Shown here piece after piece: positions 37,287 to 45,668 of a DNA stretch of 64,000 bases; position 1 is the first letter of the stretch; each line of letters starts with the position of its first letter. This stretch comes from Candidatus Zixiibacteriota bacterium (lineage in GTDB: Bacteria > Zixibacteria > MSB-5A5 > GN15 > FEB-12), in assembly GCA_017999435.1 (NCBI GenBank), contig JAGNLV010000003.1, positions 1-64,000 of the forward strand, in the 5' to 3' direction. Below the pieces are notes generated by a model. The model saw only the letters and a program-made list of their open reading frames with translations. It did not search any database and had not been told where the DNA came from. Both the position numbers and the translations under genes were made by a program.

Positions 37287-38111
37287 ATGGCGGCGCGACA
37301 TTACGCGATTCTCTCGATCAGCGCGGCGGCCCTCCTGCCCGCGGCCTGCGGTTCCGACCAGGACCGCTTCCCCACAATCACGTATGAGATGAAAACGATC
37401 GAGCGGCGGTTCGGCACCGAGGGAGACACGGTCAACGGTTTCGCCTACCTCAACGTGACCTACCCGGAGGTCACGGCAGCCTCGGAGAGAGGGGTCGCCG
37501 ACTCGGTCTCCGCGCGCGTCTGGCAGTTCCTCCTGCGGCCGATGGCGGGAGCGGGCACGTTCGAGACGGTCGACGACATGGCCAAGGAGTTCATCCGGAA
37601 TTTCAAGGACCGGCCGGATCCCGCGCGGACAGCCAGCTACGGCTGGACGTGGTTGCGGAAAGCCCGGGTGGAGACCGACACGCTCGGCATCTTGGGAGTG
37701 AGCCTGGTGGAGACCCGGTACCAGGGTCCGGAGGACCAGCATGCGGAGCGGCGGTATGTCAATTTCGACGCCCGGACGGGCCGGCTGCTCGCCCTGAGCG
37801 ACCTGCTGATTCCCGGCGGCGACACACTTCTCAACCGAACCGCCGAGCAGGCGTTCCGGCGCGCCCGCAGACTCGATCTCGTGGAGTCGCTGGCCGCGGC
37901 CGGGTTTGCGTTCGATTCCACGGCCGGTTTCCGTCACAACGGAAACTTCCTCATCACCCCGAAAGGCTTGGCCTTCTATGTCAACCGCGGCGAGGCGGGC
38001 AAGGAGGAATTGGGCCCGACCGGCTACACGGTCCCCTATACCGACCTGGCGGCGCTCGCCCGCCCCGATGGTCCCCTGACCCCCTTTGTCGCGCCCCCAC
38101 CGGGGCTGTAG
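37287..38111 (+). CDS. DUF3298/DUF4163-type secreted lipoprotein
   Basis: A 274-residue protein with a signal peptide ending in ALLPAACGSDQD, so Cys21 is probably lipidated. The body resembles the DUF3298 fold also found in RsiV: YEMKTIERRFGTEGDTVNGFAYLNVTYPEV and the C-terminal FDARTGRLLALSDLLIP plus NFLITPKGLAFYVNRGE, as in RsiV, which binds lysozyme. Here there is no anti-sigma domain or membrane helix. The role is unknown. GAGG lies eight bases before ATG 37287. The EamA gene follows after five bases. Confidence 0.8.
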   Translation: MAARHYAILSISAAALLPAACGSDQDRFPTITYEMKTIERRFGTEGDTVNGFAYLNVTYPEVTAASERGVADSVSARVWQFLLRPMAGAGTFETVDDMAKEFIRNFKDRPDPARTASYGWTWLRKARVETDTLGILGVSLVETRYQGPEDQHAERRYVNFDARTGRLLALSDLLIPGGDTLLNRTAEQAFRRARRLDLVESLAAAGFAFDSTAGFRHNGNFLITPKGLAFYVNRGEAGKEELGPTGYTVPYTDLAALARPDGPLTPFVAPPPGL

Positions 38112-38116
38112 CCGTC

Positions 38117-39067
38117 ATGCCGACCAAGCCGAGCCGCCCCGGACCGGCCGGCGCGCTTGCGGCGCAACGGCGCACCGGTTACCTTTTGGCGCTGATTTCG
38201 GCGGTTGGGGGCGGGGCGGCCACGGCGACCGGGAAATGGAACCTTGTGCACCTCTCCCCCCTGGCCATGAACGCGCTGATTTTCTCGCTGGCGACGGTGA
38301 TGTTGTCGGCGTGGGTGCTGCCCGGCTACGGTCCGGCGCGGGTTTTCCGGCAGACCCGGCGCGCCTGGTTCTGGATTCTCCTGTTCAGCCTCTCGTCCTG
38401 GTTCGCCGTCCTCCTGGTGTGGGCCGGCGTCCAGAAGATGGATCCATCGCTGGCCTCCTTCCTCAACCGGTCGGAGGTGCTGGTGGCGATCGCGCTCGGC
38501 ATTCTGTTCCTCGGGGAGCGGCTCAGCCGGATCGAGACGCTGGGGGTGCTGCTGTCGCTGGCCGGGATCGCGCTCATGCGGCTGACGCTGCGGGGGGAAT
38601 ACTCGGTCGGGTTCGGGCTCGTGCTCCTGGGGTCGATCGGTTTCGGCCTCACCGAGTTCATTTCCAAGCACGCGGTGCGGCATGTCGACCCGCTGATCCT
38701 GACATACATCCGCAACGGACTGCTCGCGCTGGGGTACTGGGCGGTGCTGTTCGCCGCGGGCGGCGATCTGGCGGGACTCGCCCAGGTGTGGCCCGGGGTG
38801 ATCGCCCTGGCGCTGTTCGGGCCGCTCGTCTCCCGGCTGTTCTACCTGCAGGCGCTGGCCCGGTTGGAACTCACCAAGGTGGCGGTGATCAGCCAGAGCC
38901 AGCCGGTGGTGGTGATGCTCATCGCGCTGGCGCTCTTGCACCAGTTGCCGACGGCGCGGGAGGCGCTCGGCGGGTTGCTGCTCCTGATCGGCTGCGTCAT
39001 CATGGCCGCCGCGCATCGGAGGCCGTGGGCGCGATTCGGGCAACAGGCGGACACCCGGGCCGGATAG
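38117..39067 (+). CDS. EamA/DMT-family transporter
   Basis: A 316-residue inner-membrane protein of two EamA repeats and about ten helices, for instance DPSLASFLNRSEVLVAIALG in the first half and TKVAVISQSQPVVVMLIALA in the second. Substrate unknown. ATG 38117 begins five bases after the lipoprotein stop, suggesting an operon of the two. Convergent with the APH-fold gene, with 28 bases between stops. The N-terminal extension (PTKPSRPGPAGALAAQRR) is basic and cytoplasmic. Confidence 0.9.
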   Translation: MPTKPSRPGPAGALAAQRRTGYLLALISAVGGGAATATGKWNLVHLSPLAMNALIFSLATVMLSAWVLPGYGPARVFRQTRRAWFWILLFSLSSWFAVLLVWAGVQKMDPSLASFLNRSEVLVAIALGILFLGERLSRIETLGVLLSLAGIALMRLTLRGEYSVGFGLVLLGSIGFGLTEFISKHAVRHVDPLILTYIRNGLLALGYWAVLFAAGGDLAGLAQVWPGVIALALFGPLVSRLFYLQALARLELTKVAVISQSQPVVVMLIALALLHQLPTAREALGGLLLLIGCVIMAAAHRRPWARFGQQADTRAG

Positions 39068-39095
39068 GACGGGCTGCCGCCCACCGGGGCCCGGG

Positions 39096-40121
39096 TCAAA
39101 ATTCCGCGAAATCCAGGTCGACGACCGGGCGATCGGCGAGGATGCGGTCGCGCCGCCCCTCGAGGTACGCGCCGGGCCAGCCGCCGACGTCGGCTCCGAG
39201 GTGAAGCACAATCTGGCTGTAGAGGTCGAGCTCGCGGAGTTTGAGGAACATCGGGAGACGCCGCAGGTCCTCCGGCCCCAGCGCGGCGTGACGGCGGTAA
39301 CCGCGGAGGAACGGCGGAAGGAACGTCTCCGCGAACGCCTCGGCGGTCCTCGGCCGAGCGGGCAAGGGCAAGGCATAAAACAGGGCCATCGCTACATCAT
39401 TGACCAGAAACTGGTAGTGGCAATCGTCGAAATCGAACGCCGTCAGACAGTCGCCGTCGATGAAGAAATTGCCGGGGTGAAGGTCGTTGTGGATCAGACC
39501 GTAGGCCGTACGATCGACCGGCAGCGCCCTGAGCTGCGCCACGATCCGGGCGAAGCGGGCGAGGACGTCGTCGTCGACGGCCGGGCGATAGGGCGCCGGG
39601 TCGAGCGTCGGGTCCTCATGCCAGTGGAAGCGCCGGACCGGCGGCGCGAGCGGCAGGTACTCCCGGGTGACGCGGTGGATCCGGCCGACCAGCTCCCCCC
39701 AGTTTTCGAAGAAGCGGTCGCTGTAGTCGCTCCGGAGCGGTCTCCGGCCGGGGGCTTTCGCACAGAGTGAGGCAACGAAGAAGGAGTCGGCGGCGGGGAT
39801 CACGCGGGCGAGGGCGCCGCCGCGGCCGGGAACGGGCGCGGCCACGGGCAACCCGCGCCGGGCCAGGAAGTCCAGCCAGTGCAATTCAGCGCAGACGAGC
39901 GCGGCCGTACGGTGGAGCGAGTGGCACAGACGGAGCACGAACGGACGCCCGCCGCGCGCGACCTCAAAGATGTGGTTCTCGAAGCCATCCAGTTCGGCGG
40001 CCGTGCGCGGCTCAAAATCCCACTCGCGCGCCGCTTCCGAAAGCAGCGCGGTTCGGCCGGCTGCGAATGCCTCACGGGATCGTCGGTCCACAGACGTCTC
40101 CCTTCTCCGGAGCGGGCTCAC
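39096..40121 (-). CDS. aminoglycoside phosphotransferase-fold (APH/choline kinase) protein
   Basis: A 341-residue small-molecule kinase-like protein. The catalytic loop is intact: GLIHNDLHPGNFFID has the HxDxxxxN pattern, and AFDFDDCHY provides the metal-binding Asp equivalent to DFG. The ATP lobe is recognisable (NHIFEVARGGRPFVLRL with the Lys/Arg pair). Family members phosphorylate aminoglycosides, homoserine, choline, thiamine or proteins (SrkA). The WHEDP and YFQ-like spacing resembles SrkA/YihE and homoserine kinase type II relatives, but I cannot name the substrate. The start overlaps the permease stop by four bases (ATGA), so it is translated with the ABC exporter genes. Confidence 0.85.
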   Translation of the reverse strand: MSPLRRRETSVDRRSREAFAAGRTALLSEAAREWDFEPRTAAELDGFENHIFEVARGGRPFVLRLCHSLHRTAALVCAELHWLDFLARRGLPVAAPVPGRGGALARVIPAADSFFVASLCAKAPGRRPLRSDYSDRFFENWGELVGRIHRVTREYLPLAPPVRRFHWHEDPTLDPAPYRPAVDDDVLARFARIVAQLRALPVDRTAYGLIHNDLHPGNFFIDGDCLTAFDFDDCHYQFLVNDVAMALFYALPLPARPRTAEAFAETFLPPFLRGYRRHAALGPEDLRRLPMFLKLRELDLYSQIVLHLGADVGGWPGAYLEGRRDRILADRPVVDLDFAEF

Positions 40122-41590
40122 TCATTGCGGAGGGCTTCGACCGGATTGACGCGGGCGGCCCGCGCGGCGGGGTAAAGGCCGGCGGCGACGCTCACCGCCG
40201 TGCCGAACAGGAGCGCGACCGCGATCAACCACAGGGGGAGATCGAACAATTCCACCGCCGTCATTCCCTGGTTCTCCATCACCCGCACGGCCACGAACGA
40301 AGCGATGCGGGTCACAACCCAACCGAGGAGAATGCCGAGGACGGCGCCGACCGAGCCGATGACGCCGGATTCGGCGAGGAACTGGAGCCAGACGTCGCGG
40401 TCGTCGGCGCCGAGCGATTTCAGCACGCCGATCTCGCGGCGGCGTTCGAGGATCGACATGACCATGGTGTTGACGATCCCCAGGGAGGCGGTTACCAGCG
40501 CGATCATCCCCACCACCCCGAGCATGAGGTCGAAATAGAGGAAGAAGCGCTGGATCTCGGCGAACTGCTCGAGGTAGCTGAAGGTCTCGTAGCCCATCGC
40601 CCTGATGCTGTCGCTCAGGGCGGCGTAGCCGGTCCCCGGTTCGAGGTCGAGCGTGACGCGGCTGTAGGCGTCGGGCGCCGCTGTGTCGCCGCCGAAGAGG
40701 TTGCCGACGCGCCCGCTCTGGAAGGCGGCCAGCAGTTCGGCCGGGTCCGGGCCGCTCTTGGCCGCGGCGAAGCGCCGGGCGCTTTGCTCCGGAATGATGA
40801 GGGGTTTGACCCGGAGCCGGCGGCCCTGCGGGCCGTCGATCACGCCGACAATGGTCAGCGTGTCGGTGGTAATCATCGGCCGCCCGAGATACCCCTCGAG
40901 AAAGCTCCGCGCCGCGGCGTTGAATTCGCCGGTCGCCGTCCGCCGAAGGTACCCGACGTTGTCGAGGGAATCGAAGTCAAAGGCGTCGATGAATTGTTCG
41001 ACGCGCCGGCTCTCCTGGCGGACGACGTGGACCACGGCGCTGTCGAGCGTCGAGGACGAGACGGAGACGGCGATCGATCGACCGAGGATCGAGTCGGCGG
41101 GTCCGAGCGCGTGATCTTCCAGAAACTCGCGCGTCACCATCGCCTCGCGCGAGCCGTTGGCGTCCGGTCGCCGCCCCGCGACGAGACGGGAATACAGACG
41201 GGTCGCGACGGCCGCCGGCGGAAGCACCTGAGCCTCAGCCGAGAGCTCGAGCGTGTCGAGGCGGACGGAGACGCTGAAGGCGTCGTAGGGATAAGCGAGG
41301 CGCACGCCCGGCAGACGCGCCAGGCGGGCGACGACCGAGTCGGTCAGCGGCGGCGGCGGCACCGAGTCGCCGAGGCTGTCGGCCGCCGGCGGGTAGACCT
41401 GCATGGTCGTGAACAAACCGAGTTTCTCATACTCCTCGGAGACGTTCTTCTCCGCGCCGGCCCCGAACGAGACCATGGCGACGAAGGCGCCGATGGCGAT
41501 AACGACACCCGCCAGGGTGAGGCAAGTCCGCAGTTTCATCCGCCAGAGATTGCCGGCGGAGATCTCGACGAGGTCGCGGACGGTCATCAT
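40118..41590 (-). CDS. MacB/FtsX-family ABC transporter permease
   Basis: A 490-residue permease with one N-terminal membrane helix (about residues 17-42), a large periplasmic MacB_PCD domain, and three C-terminal helices of the FtsX fold (LMLGVVGMIALVTASLGIVNTM; GAVLGILLGWVVTRIASF; LWLIAVALLFGTAVSVAAGLYPAARA). ERRREIGVLKSLGADDRDVW is the cytoplasmic coupling loop. Such permeases act in mechanotransmission, export of lipoproteins or peptides, or signalling. Four-base overlap with the ATPase gene upstream and with the kinase-fold gene downstream. A single copy suggests a homodimer. Confidence 0.92.
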   Translation of the reverse strand: MMTVRDLVEISAGNLWRMKLRTCLTLAGVVIAIGAFVAMVSFGAGAEKNVSEEYEKLGLFTTMQVYPPAADSLGDSVPPPPLTDSVVARLARLPGVRLAYPYDAFSVSVRLDTLELSAEAQVLPPAAVATRLYSRLVAGRRPDANGSREAMVTREFLEDHALGPADSILGRSIAVSVSSSTLDSAVVHVVRQESRRVEQFIDAFDFDSLDNVGYLRRTATGEFNAAARSFLEGYLGRPMITTDTLTIVGVIDGPQGRRLRVKPLIIPEQSARRFAAAKSGPDPAELLAAFQSGRVGNLFGGDTAAPDAYSRVTLDLEPGTGYAALSDSIRAMGYETFSYLEQFAEIQRFFLYFDLMLGVVGMIALVTASLGIVNTMVMSILERRREIGVLKSLGADDRDVWLQFLAESGVIGSVGAVLGILLGWVVTRIASFVAVRVMENQGMTAVELFDLPLWLIAVALLFGTAVSVAAGLYPAARAARVNPVEALRNE

Positions 41591-42285
41591 CCGGCCTCGG
41601 TTCCTTCGACCAGCCGCCCGTAGTGCATCCGCACGACGCGGCCGGCGAGCCGCTCGGCCAACGGGAGATCGTGGGTGACGAGGATCACGGTCAGCCCGTC
41701 GCGATTGTGTGCGGTCAGGAGGTCCGCCAACTGCCGCGTGTTCTCGCGGTCGAGGTTGCCGGTCGGTTCATCGGCAAGCAGAATCTCCGGGCCTTTCACC
41801 AGCGCGCGGGCCAGCGCGACCCGCTGCTGCTCGCCGCCCGACAGATCAGCCGGGCGGTGGTCGGCCCGGTCGGCCAGGCCGAGGCGGTCGAGCATCGCAG
41901 CGGCCCGGCGGCGGCGTTCGGGGCGCGGCGTACCGTTGAAACAGAGCGCCAGCTCGACGTTGCGGAGGGCGGTTAAATGGGGAATCAGGTTGAAGGTCTG
42001 GAAGACGACCCCCACCCGGTTGGCGCGGTAGGCCGACAGCTCGCGCCGCGACATCGCCCCGAGCGGGGCTCCGGCGACCGCGATGTGTCCCGAGGTGGGC
42101 GTGTCAAGACCGGCTAAGAGATTGAGCAATGTCGACTTACCGGAACCGGAAGCCCCTACGATGGCGAGGAAGCCGCCCCTCTCAACGGCCAGGCTGACCC
42201 GGTCGACCGCGCGGACTTCGCTGGCGCCGCGTCGATAGTAGCGGCAGACCTCGTCGGTTTGGATGTAGGCCGCAGAATCCATCAT
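41587..42285 (-). CDS. LolD/MacB-type ABC transporter ATP-binding protein
   Basis: A 232-residue ATPase with all motifs intact: Walker A GASGSGKSTLL, Q-loop VFQTFNLIPHLT, signature LSGGEQQRVALARAL, Walker B ILLADEPTGNLD and switch His in ILVTHDLPLAE. It belongs to the LolD/MacB/FtsE branch that pairs with FtsX-type permeases, here the next gene. The start is uncertain: two consecutive ATGs at 42285 and 42282 begin MDSAAYIQTDEVCR, and neither has a clear ribosome site; a TTG at 42408 would add about 40 basic residues with no family match. Confidence 0.9.
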   Translation of the reverse strand: MMDSAAYIQTDEVCRYYRRGASEVRAVDRVSLAVERGGFLAIVGASGSGKSTLLNLLAGLDTPTSGHIAVAGAPLGAMSRRELSAYRANRVGVVFQTFNLIPHLTALRNVELALCFNGTPRPERRRRAAAMLDRLGLADRADHRPADLSGGEQQRVALARALVKGPEILLADEPTGNLDRENTRQLADLLTAHNRDGLTVILVTHDLPLAERLAGRVVRMHYGRLVEGTEAG

Positions 42286-42379
42286 GAGAAGTTCGCCGAT
42301 GCTGACCGGCTGGCGGGCCGCCGATACGCGCCTCCACTTCCGCCGCGGCGGGAGTAACCAAGCTCCCGTCCGCAGCCGA

Positions 42380-42408
42380 TTGATACTAGAGTACGTCGCG
42401 GCGTGCAA
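42380..42408 (-). promoter_or_regulatory. promoter candidate for the ABC exporter operon
   Basis: Minus strand: TTGCAC (42403-42408), 17-base spacer, TATCAA (42380-42385). Moderate match. It is back to back with the promoter of the cohesin/HYR gene. Confidence 0.4.
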
Positions 42409-42437
42409 TTAGATTCGGCAACGTCGGGAATCGACGT

Positions 42438-42465
42438 TTGACAGCGGAGACGAATCCGTTAGATT
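42438..42465 (+). promoter_or_regulatory. sigma-70 promoter of the cohesin/HYR/dockerin gene
   Basis: Perfect TTGACA (42438-42443), 16-base spacer, TAGATT (42460-42465). Start predicted near 42472, about 19 bases before the chosen ATG. Confidence 0.66.
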
Positions 42466-42490
42466 AGGGTGTAGCTGGGTGTATGCGTCC

Positions 42491-45136
42491 ATGAAAGTAC
42501 TCGTCGTTGCGGCAGCCGTCATAGCGAGCCTCGCGGGCCGGGCGCTCGCCGATATAGCGATGCGGATCGAGCGGTCGGAGTTGGCGCGCCCGGGCGACCG
42601 GGTGACGCTGACCCTGGCGGCCGTCGACAGCACGGGGGCTTTTCAGATGGGCGGATTCGAGATGACGGTCCGCTACGACACCACGCTCACGCTGATCGCG
42701 GTCAACCGGGGGCAGATGCTTAATCTCTGCGGGTGGGAGTATTTCACCTCCAACCTGATCGGCGTCAACAATATCCACATCACCGCGATCGCCGACATAT
42801 CCAACGGCGCCCACCACCCCTCGTGCTTCGGGATGCCAACCGCGGATCTGGTGGACATCACTTTCGACATCCCCTGGGATTACAGCCTCTACGGCCGGTT
42901 CCTGCCCGTGAAATACATCTGGTACGACTGCGGCGACAACGCCGTGTCCTCGCGCTGGGGGGATACGCTCTACATGTCGGACGATGTCTACGGTTTCGAT
43001 GGGATCTCGGAGTGGGAGATCACGCGGGATACGGCCTTTCCCACCCCGTACGGTGCGCCCAGCTGGTGCAGCTCGGTGGCGGGCGGGCGGATTCTGGATT
43101 TCTACAGCGGCGGGGTCAGTCTCATTCAGCAGGATTTTCAGCCGCCGGTGGCGCACTGCCCGAATGATACGACGGTGGCGGCCGGGCCGAGCGAGTGCGC
43201 CGCAGTGGTGGAGTTCACCGCCACCGTCACCGACAACCGCCCGGGAGCGACCATCTCGTGCACCCCTCCCTCCGGCACGTATTTTTACCGGGGCGCCAAC
43301 TACGTGCAGTGCATTGCCGTCGACGCCTGGGGGAACCGGGACACCTGCGGGTTCACGGTTACGGTGACCGACACCTCCGCGCCGATCCTGGCTGCCCTGC
43401 GCGATACGGTCATCGGCAATGCCCCGAACGAGTGCGGCACGGTGTGGACCTACAGCGCCGCGACGTACGATAACTGCCCGGGCGTGACCTGGTCCGGGTC
43501 GCCTCCCCCCGGTTCGTACTTCTCCGTCGGGGCCACCGACGTGATCGTCACCGCCGTCGACTACTCCGGCAACCGGAAAGTCGACACATTCTGGGTGACG
43601 GTGGAGGACCGGCAATGGCCGGTGGCCCATCACCCCGACTCGGTCATGGTCGCCGCCGCACCCGGCCAATGCAGCGCCCCGGCGACGTTTTCGGTAACGG
43701 CAACCGACAACTGCCCGCTCGCCACGGCGGTCGCCTACCCCCCATCGGGATCGGTCTTCCCGGTGGGGACAACGATGGTGCAGGTGATCGCCACCGACCT
43801 CCTGAATAACTGCGATACGACCTGGTTTCCGGTCACCGTTCGCGATACCGAGCCGCCGCAGTTGATCTACCCGGAGAGCCTGGTGGTCGGCGTCGACAGC
43901 GGCCAGTGCGCCGCGGCCGTCACTTACACCCTGTCGGCAGTGGACAACTGCGGCACGCCGGCGGTGACGGTGTCGCTGCCGCCCGGCTCGCTCTTCCCGC
44001 TGGGCACGACGGCGGTGACGGCGGCGGCGGCGGACCTCTCCGGCAACGTCGACTCCGCAGCCTTTTACATCACGGTCGTGGACGACGAGCCTCCGCGCCT
44101 CACGGCGCCCCATGACCTGATGGTGCCCGCCGAACCGGGAGTGTGCAGCGCGATGGTCGCGTACGCGGTGACGGCGGCCGACAACTGCGGGAGCGCCGCG
44201 CTGTCGGTCAACCCGCCCTCGGGATCGTACTTTCCGGTCGGAGTCTCCACGGTCGAGGCGGTGGCGGTCGATGCCGCCGGCAACGTCGACACCGCGCGGT
44301 TCACGGTGACGGTGCGGGATGAAGAGCCGCCCGCGGTGACGGCGCCCGCCGATCTGGATCTGCCGAACGACTCCGGAGCCTGCGGGGCCGCGGCCGCCTA
44401 CGAGGCCGCGGCGTCGGACAACTGCGGCCTTCCCGCGGTGACGCTCCAGCCGTCCGCGGGTTCGTTCTTTCCCGTCGGGGCGACCGCGGTCCGGGCGGTG
44501 GCGGTCGATGCCGCCGGCAATGCCGATACCGCCTTTTTCACAGTGACCGTGCACGACACCGAACCGCCGACCGTCCAGTGTCCCGAGGCCGTCGAGGTGA
44601 CGAGCGATTCGGGGTTGTATGGAGCGGTTGTCCATTTCGCGATCGCCGCGCTCGACAACTGCGCCGGGGCTCTGGCTGCGGCCGAGCCGCCCTCCGGATC
44701 GCTGTTCCCGCTTGGGAGCACCGTGGTGACGGTCGCCGCGCAGGACGCCGCGGGCAATGCCGATACCGCGCAGTTCACCGTGACCGTGGTGCTCGATGAT
44801 CCGGATGCCGACGGGCTGCCCTCGTGGGCGGACAACTGCGCCGAGGACCACAACCCCGATCAGACGGACACGGACGGCGACGGCGTGGGCGACGCCTGCT
44901 GCTGCGCGGTGCGGGGAGACGTCAACGACAGCGGGTTGCCGGGCGCGCAGGTCAATGTGAGCGATCTGACGGCCCTCATTGCCTACCTGCTGCAGGGCGG
45001 AGCCACGCCCCCGTGCCCGGAGCAAGCCAACGCCAACGGCAGCACGGAGAGCGGCGGGCGAATCACCGTATCGGACCTGACGTTCCTGATCTCCTACCTG
45101 TTCCGCGGCGGTCCGGCGCCGTCCCCCTGTCCCTGA
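42491..45136 (+). CDS. secreted multi-domain protein: cohesin-like, seven HYR repeats, type-3 repeat, dockerin-like
   Basis: An 881-residue exported protein. A signal peptide (KVLVVAAAVIASLAGRALA) is followed by a cohesin-like domain at about 21-205 (RIERSELARPGDRVTLTLAA, then MGGFEMTVRYDTTLTL). Seven HYR repeats of about 80 residues follow (roughly 210-780), each ending in a VTV-[RTV]D-[DET]-xPP junction and containing TDNC and PVGxT elements. Next come a thrombospondin type-3-like Ca2+ repeat (DPDADGLPSWADNC with NPDQTDTDGDGVGDAC) and a dockerin-like pair of Ca2+ loops (RGDVNDSGLPG...VSDLTALIAYLLQGG, then a second VSDLTFLISYLFRGG). It is likely a cell-surface or extracellular adhesion/scaffold protein. 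The ATG 42491 gives a classical signal peptide; a GTG at 42479 adds four residues. No enzyme domain is present. Confidence 0.85.
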   Translation: MKVLVVAAAVIASLAGRALADIAMRIERSELARPGDRVTLTLAAVDSTGAFQMGGFEMTVRYDTTLTLIAVNRGQMLNLCGWEYFTSNLIGVNNIHITAIADISNGAHHPSCFGMPTADLVDITFDIPWDYSLYGRFLPVKYIWYDCGDNAVSSRWGDTLYMSDDVYGFDGISEWEITRDTAFPTPYGAPSWCSSVAGGRILDFYSGGVSLIQQDFQPPVAHCPNDTTVAAGPSECAAVVEFTATVTDNRPGATISCTPPSGTYFYRGANYVQCIAVDAWGNRDTCGFTVTVTDTSAPILAALRDTVIGNAPNECGTVWTYSAATYDNCPGVTWSGSPPPGSYFSVGATDVIVTAVDYSGNRKVDTFWVTVEDRQWPVAHHPDSVMVAAAPGQCSAPATFSVTATDNCPLATAVAYPPSGSVFPVGTTMVQVIATDLLNNCDTTWFPVTVRDTEPPQLIYPESLVVGVDSGQCAAAVTYTLSAVDNCGTPAVTVSLPPGSLFPLGTTAVTAAAADLSGNVDSAAFYITVVDDEPPRLTAPHDLMVPAEPGVCSAMVAYAVTAADNCGSAALSVNPPSGSYFPVGVSTVEAVAVDAAGNVDTARFTVTVRDEEPPAVTAPADLDLPNDSGACGAAAAYEAAASDNCGLPAVTLQPSAGSFFPVGATAVRAVAVDAAGNADTAFFTVTVHDTEPPTVQCPEAVEVTSDSGLYGAVVHFAIAALDNCAGALAAAEPPSGSLFPLGSTVVTVAAQDAAGNADTAQFTVTVVLDDPDADGLPSWADNCAEDHNPDQTDTDGDGVGDACCCAVRGDVNDSGLPGAQVNVSDLTALIAYLLQGGATPPCPEQANANGSTESGGRITVSDLTFLISYLFRGGPAPSPCP

Positions 45137-45161
45137 CCGGCGGGATCCCGCGCGCCGCGAC

Positions 45162-45503
45162 TCACTTCTCGGCCTCGGCGAAAGTCTGCCAGATTTCCGG
45201 ATGATACCCGGCCGCCGCGCGCGGGCCTGATCGCACAATCGGCGTGCGAAAAAGAAGGGGGTGGGCCAGGAGCATCTCCTCCACGTTGTGGCGGATGTAT
45301 CTCAGGTTCAGCCGCTCGTACTCCTTGCCCTCCGTGTCGATCAGTTCGGAAAGGGGCACGGCGCGGGCGAGGCTGCGCAGCTCCCCCGGACTCACTCCCT
45401 TCTCGCGCAGATCGATGACCTGGATAGCCACCCCGCGCTCGCGGAAGAACCGTTCCGCCTTGCGGGTGTCCGGGCATTTTCGCGTGCCGAATATCTGAAT
45501 CAT
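45162..45503 (-). CDS. ArsC/Spx-family thioredoxin-fold protein
   Basis: A 113-residue protein of the ArsC/YffB/Spx family. The N-terminus IQIFGTRKCPDTRKAERFF carries the single cysteine of the protein (Cys10), with the following Arg/Lys pattern of the family, and the late LFRTPIVRSG holds the arginine region that binds arsenate in ArsC. The CxxC of Spx-type redox switches is absent. It could be a glutathione- or thioredoxin-dependent reductase or an unspecialised YffB-like protein; no other ars gene is near. AAGGAT serves as ribosome site. Convergent with the cohesin/HYR gene. Confidence 0.85.
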   Translation of the reverse strand: MIQIFGTRKCPDTRKAERFFRERGVAIQVIDLREKGVSPGELRSLARAVPLSELIDTEGKEYERLNLRYIRHNVEEMLLAHPLLFRTPIVRSGPRAAAGYHPEIWQTFAEAEK

Positions 45504-45551
45504 CGACGGATCCTTTTTCTCAACTTAGCGCGGGGCGGCCCGGGAGAGAAC

Positions 45552-45594
45552 AAAAAAGCCGAGTCTGCGCCGGCCGGTTCGGGGCGTTTTTTTT
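45552..45594. other. A6...T8 hairpin between divergent genes
   Basis: Six A residues (45552-45557), a GC-rich segment with CCGA/TCGG and CCGGCCGG dyads, and eight T residues (45587-45594) resemble a bidirectional terminator, yet the flanking genes diverge and no transcript is expected to end here. Confidence 0.3.
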
Positions 45595-45668
45595 CACAAC
45601 CGTCTGCGGCGCGGCCGTTGTGTTTTCGTATATTGGCAGTAGAAGGAACCTCAATAGGGAACAGACCT

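Noticed and set aside
43140-44800. Tandem DNA repeat array
   Set aside because: The periodicity is protein-level (HYR domains of about 80 residues); nucleotide identity between units is too low for a satellite or recent slippage.
42464-45238. 924-residue minus-strand frame opposite the HYR protein
   Set aside because: Its repetitiveness is inherited from the HYR repeats on the plus strand; RGR/RRH-rich, no signal peptide, no family match.
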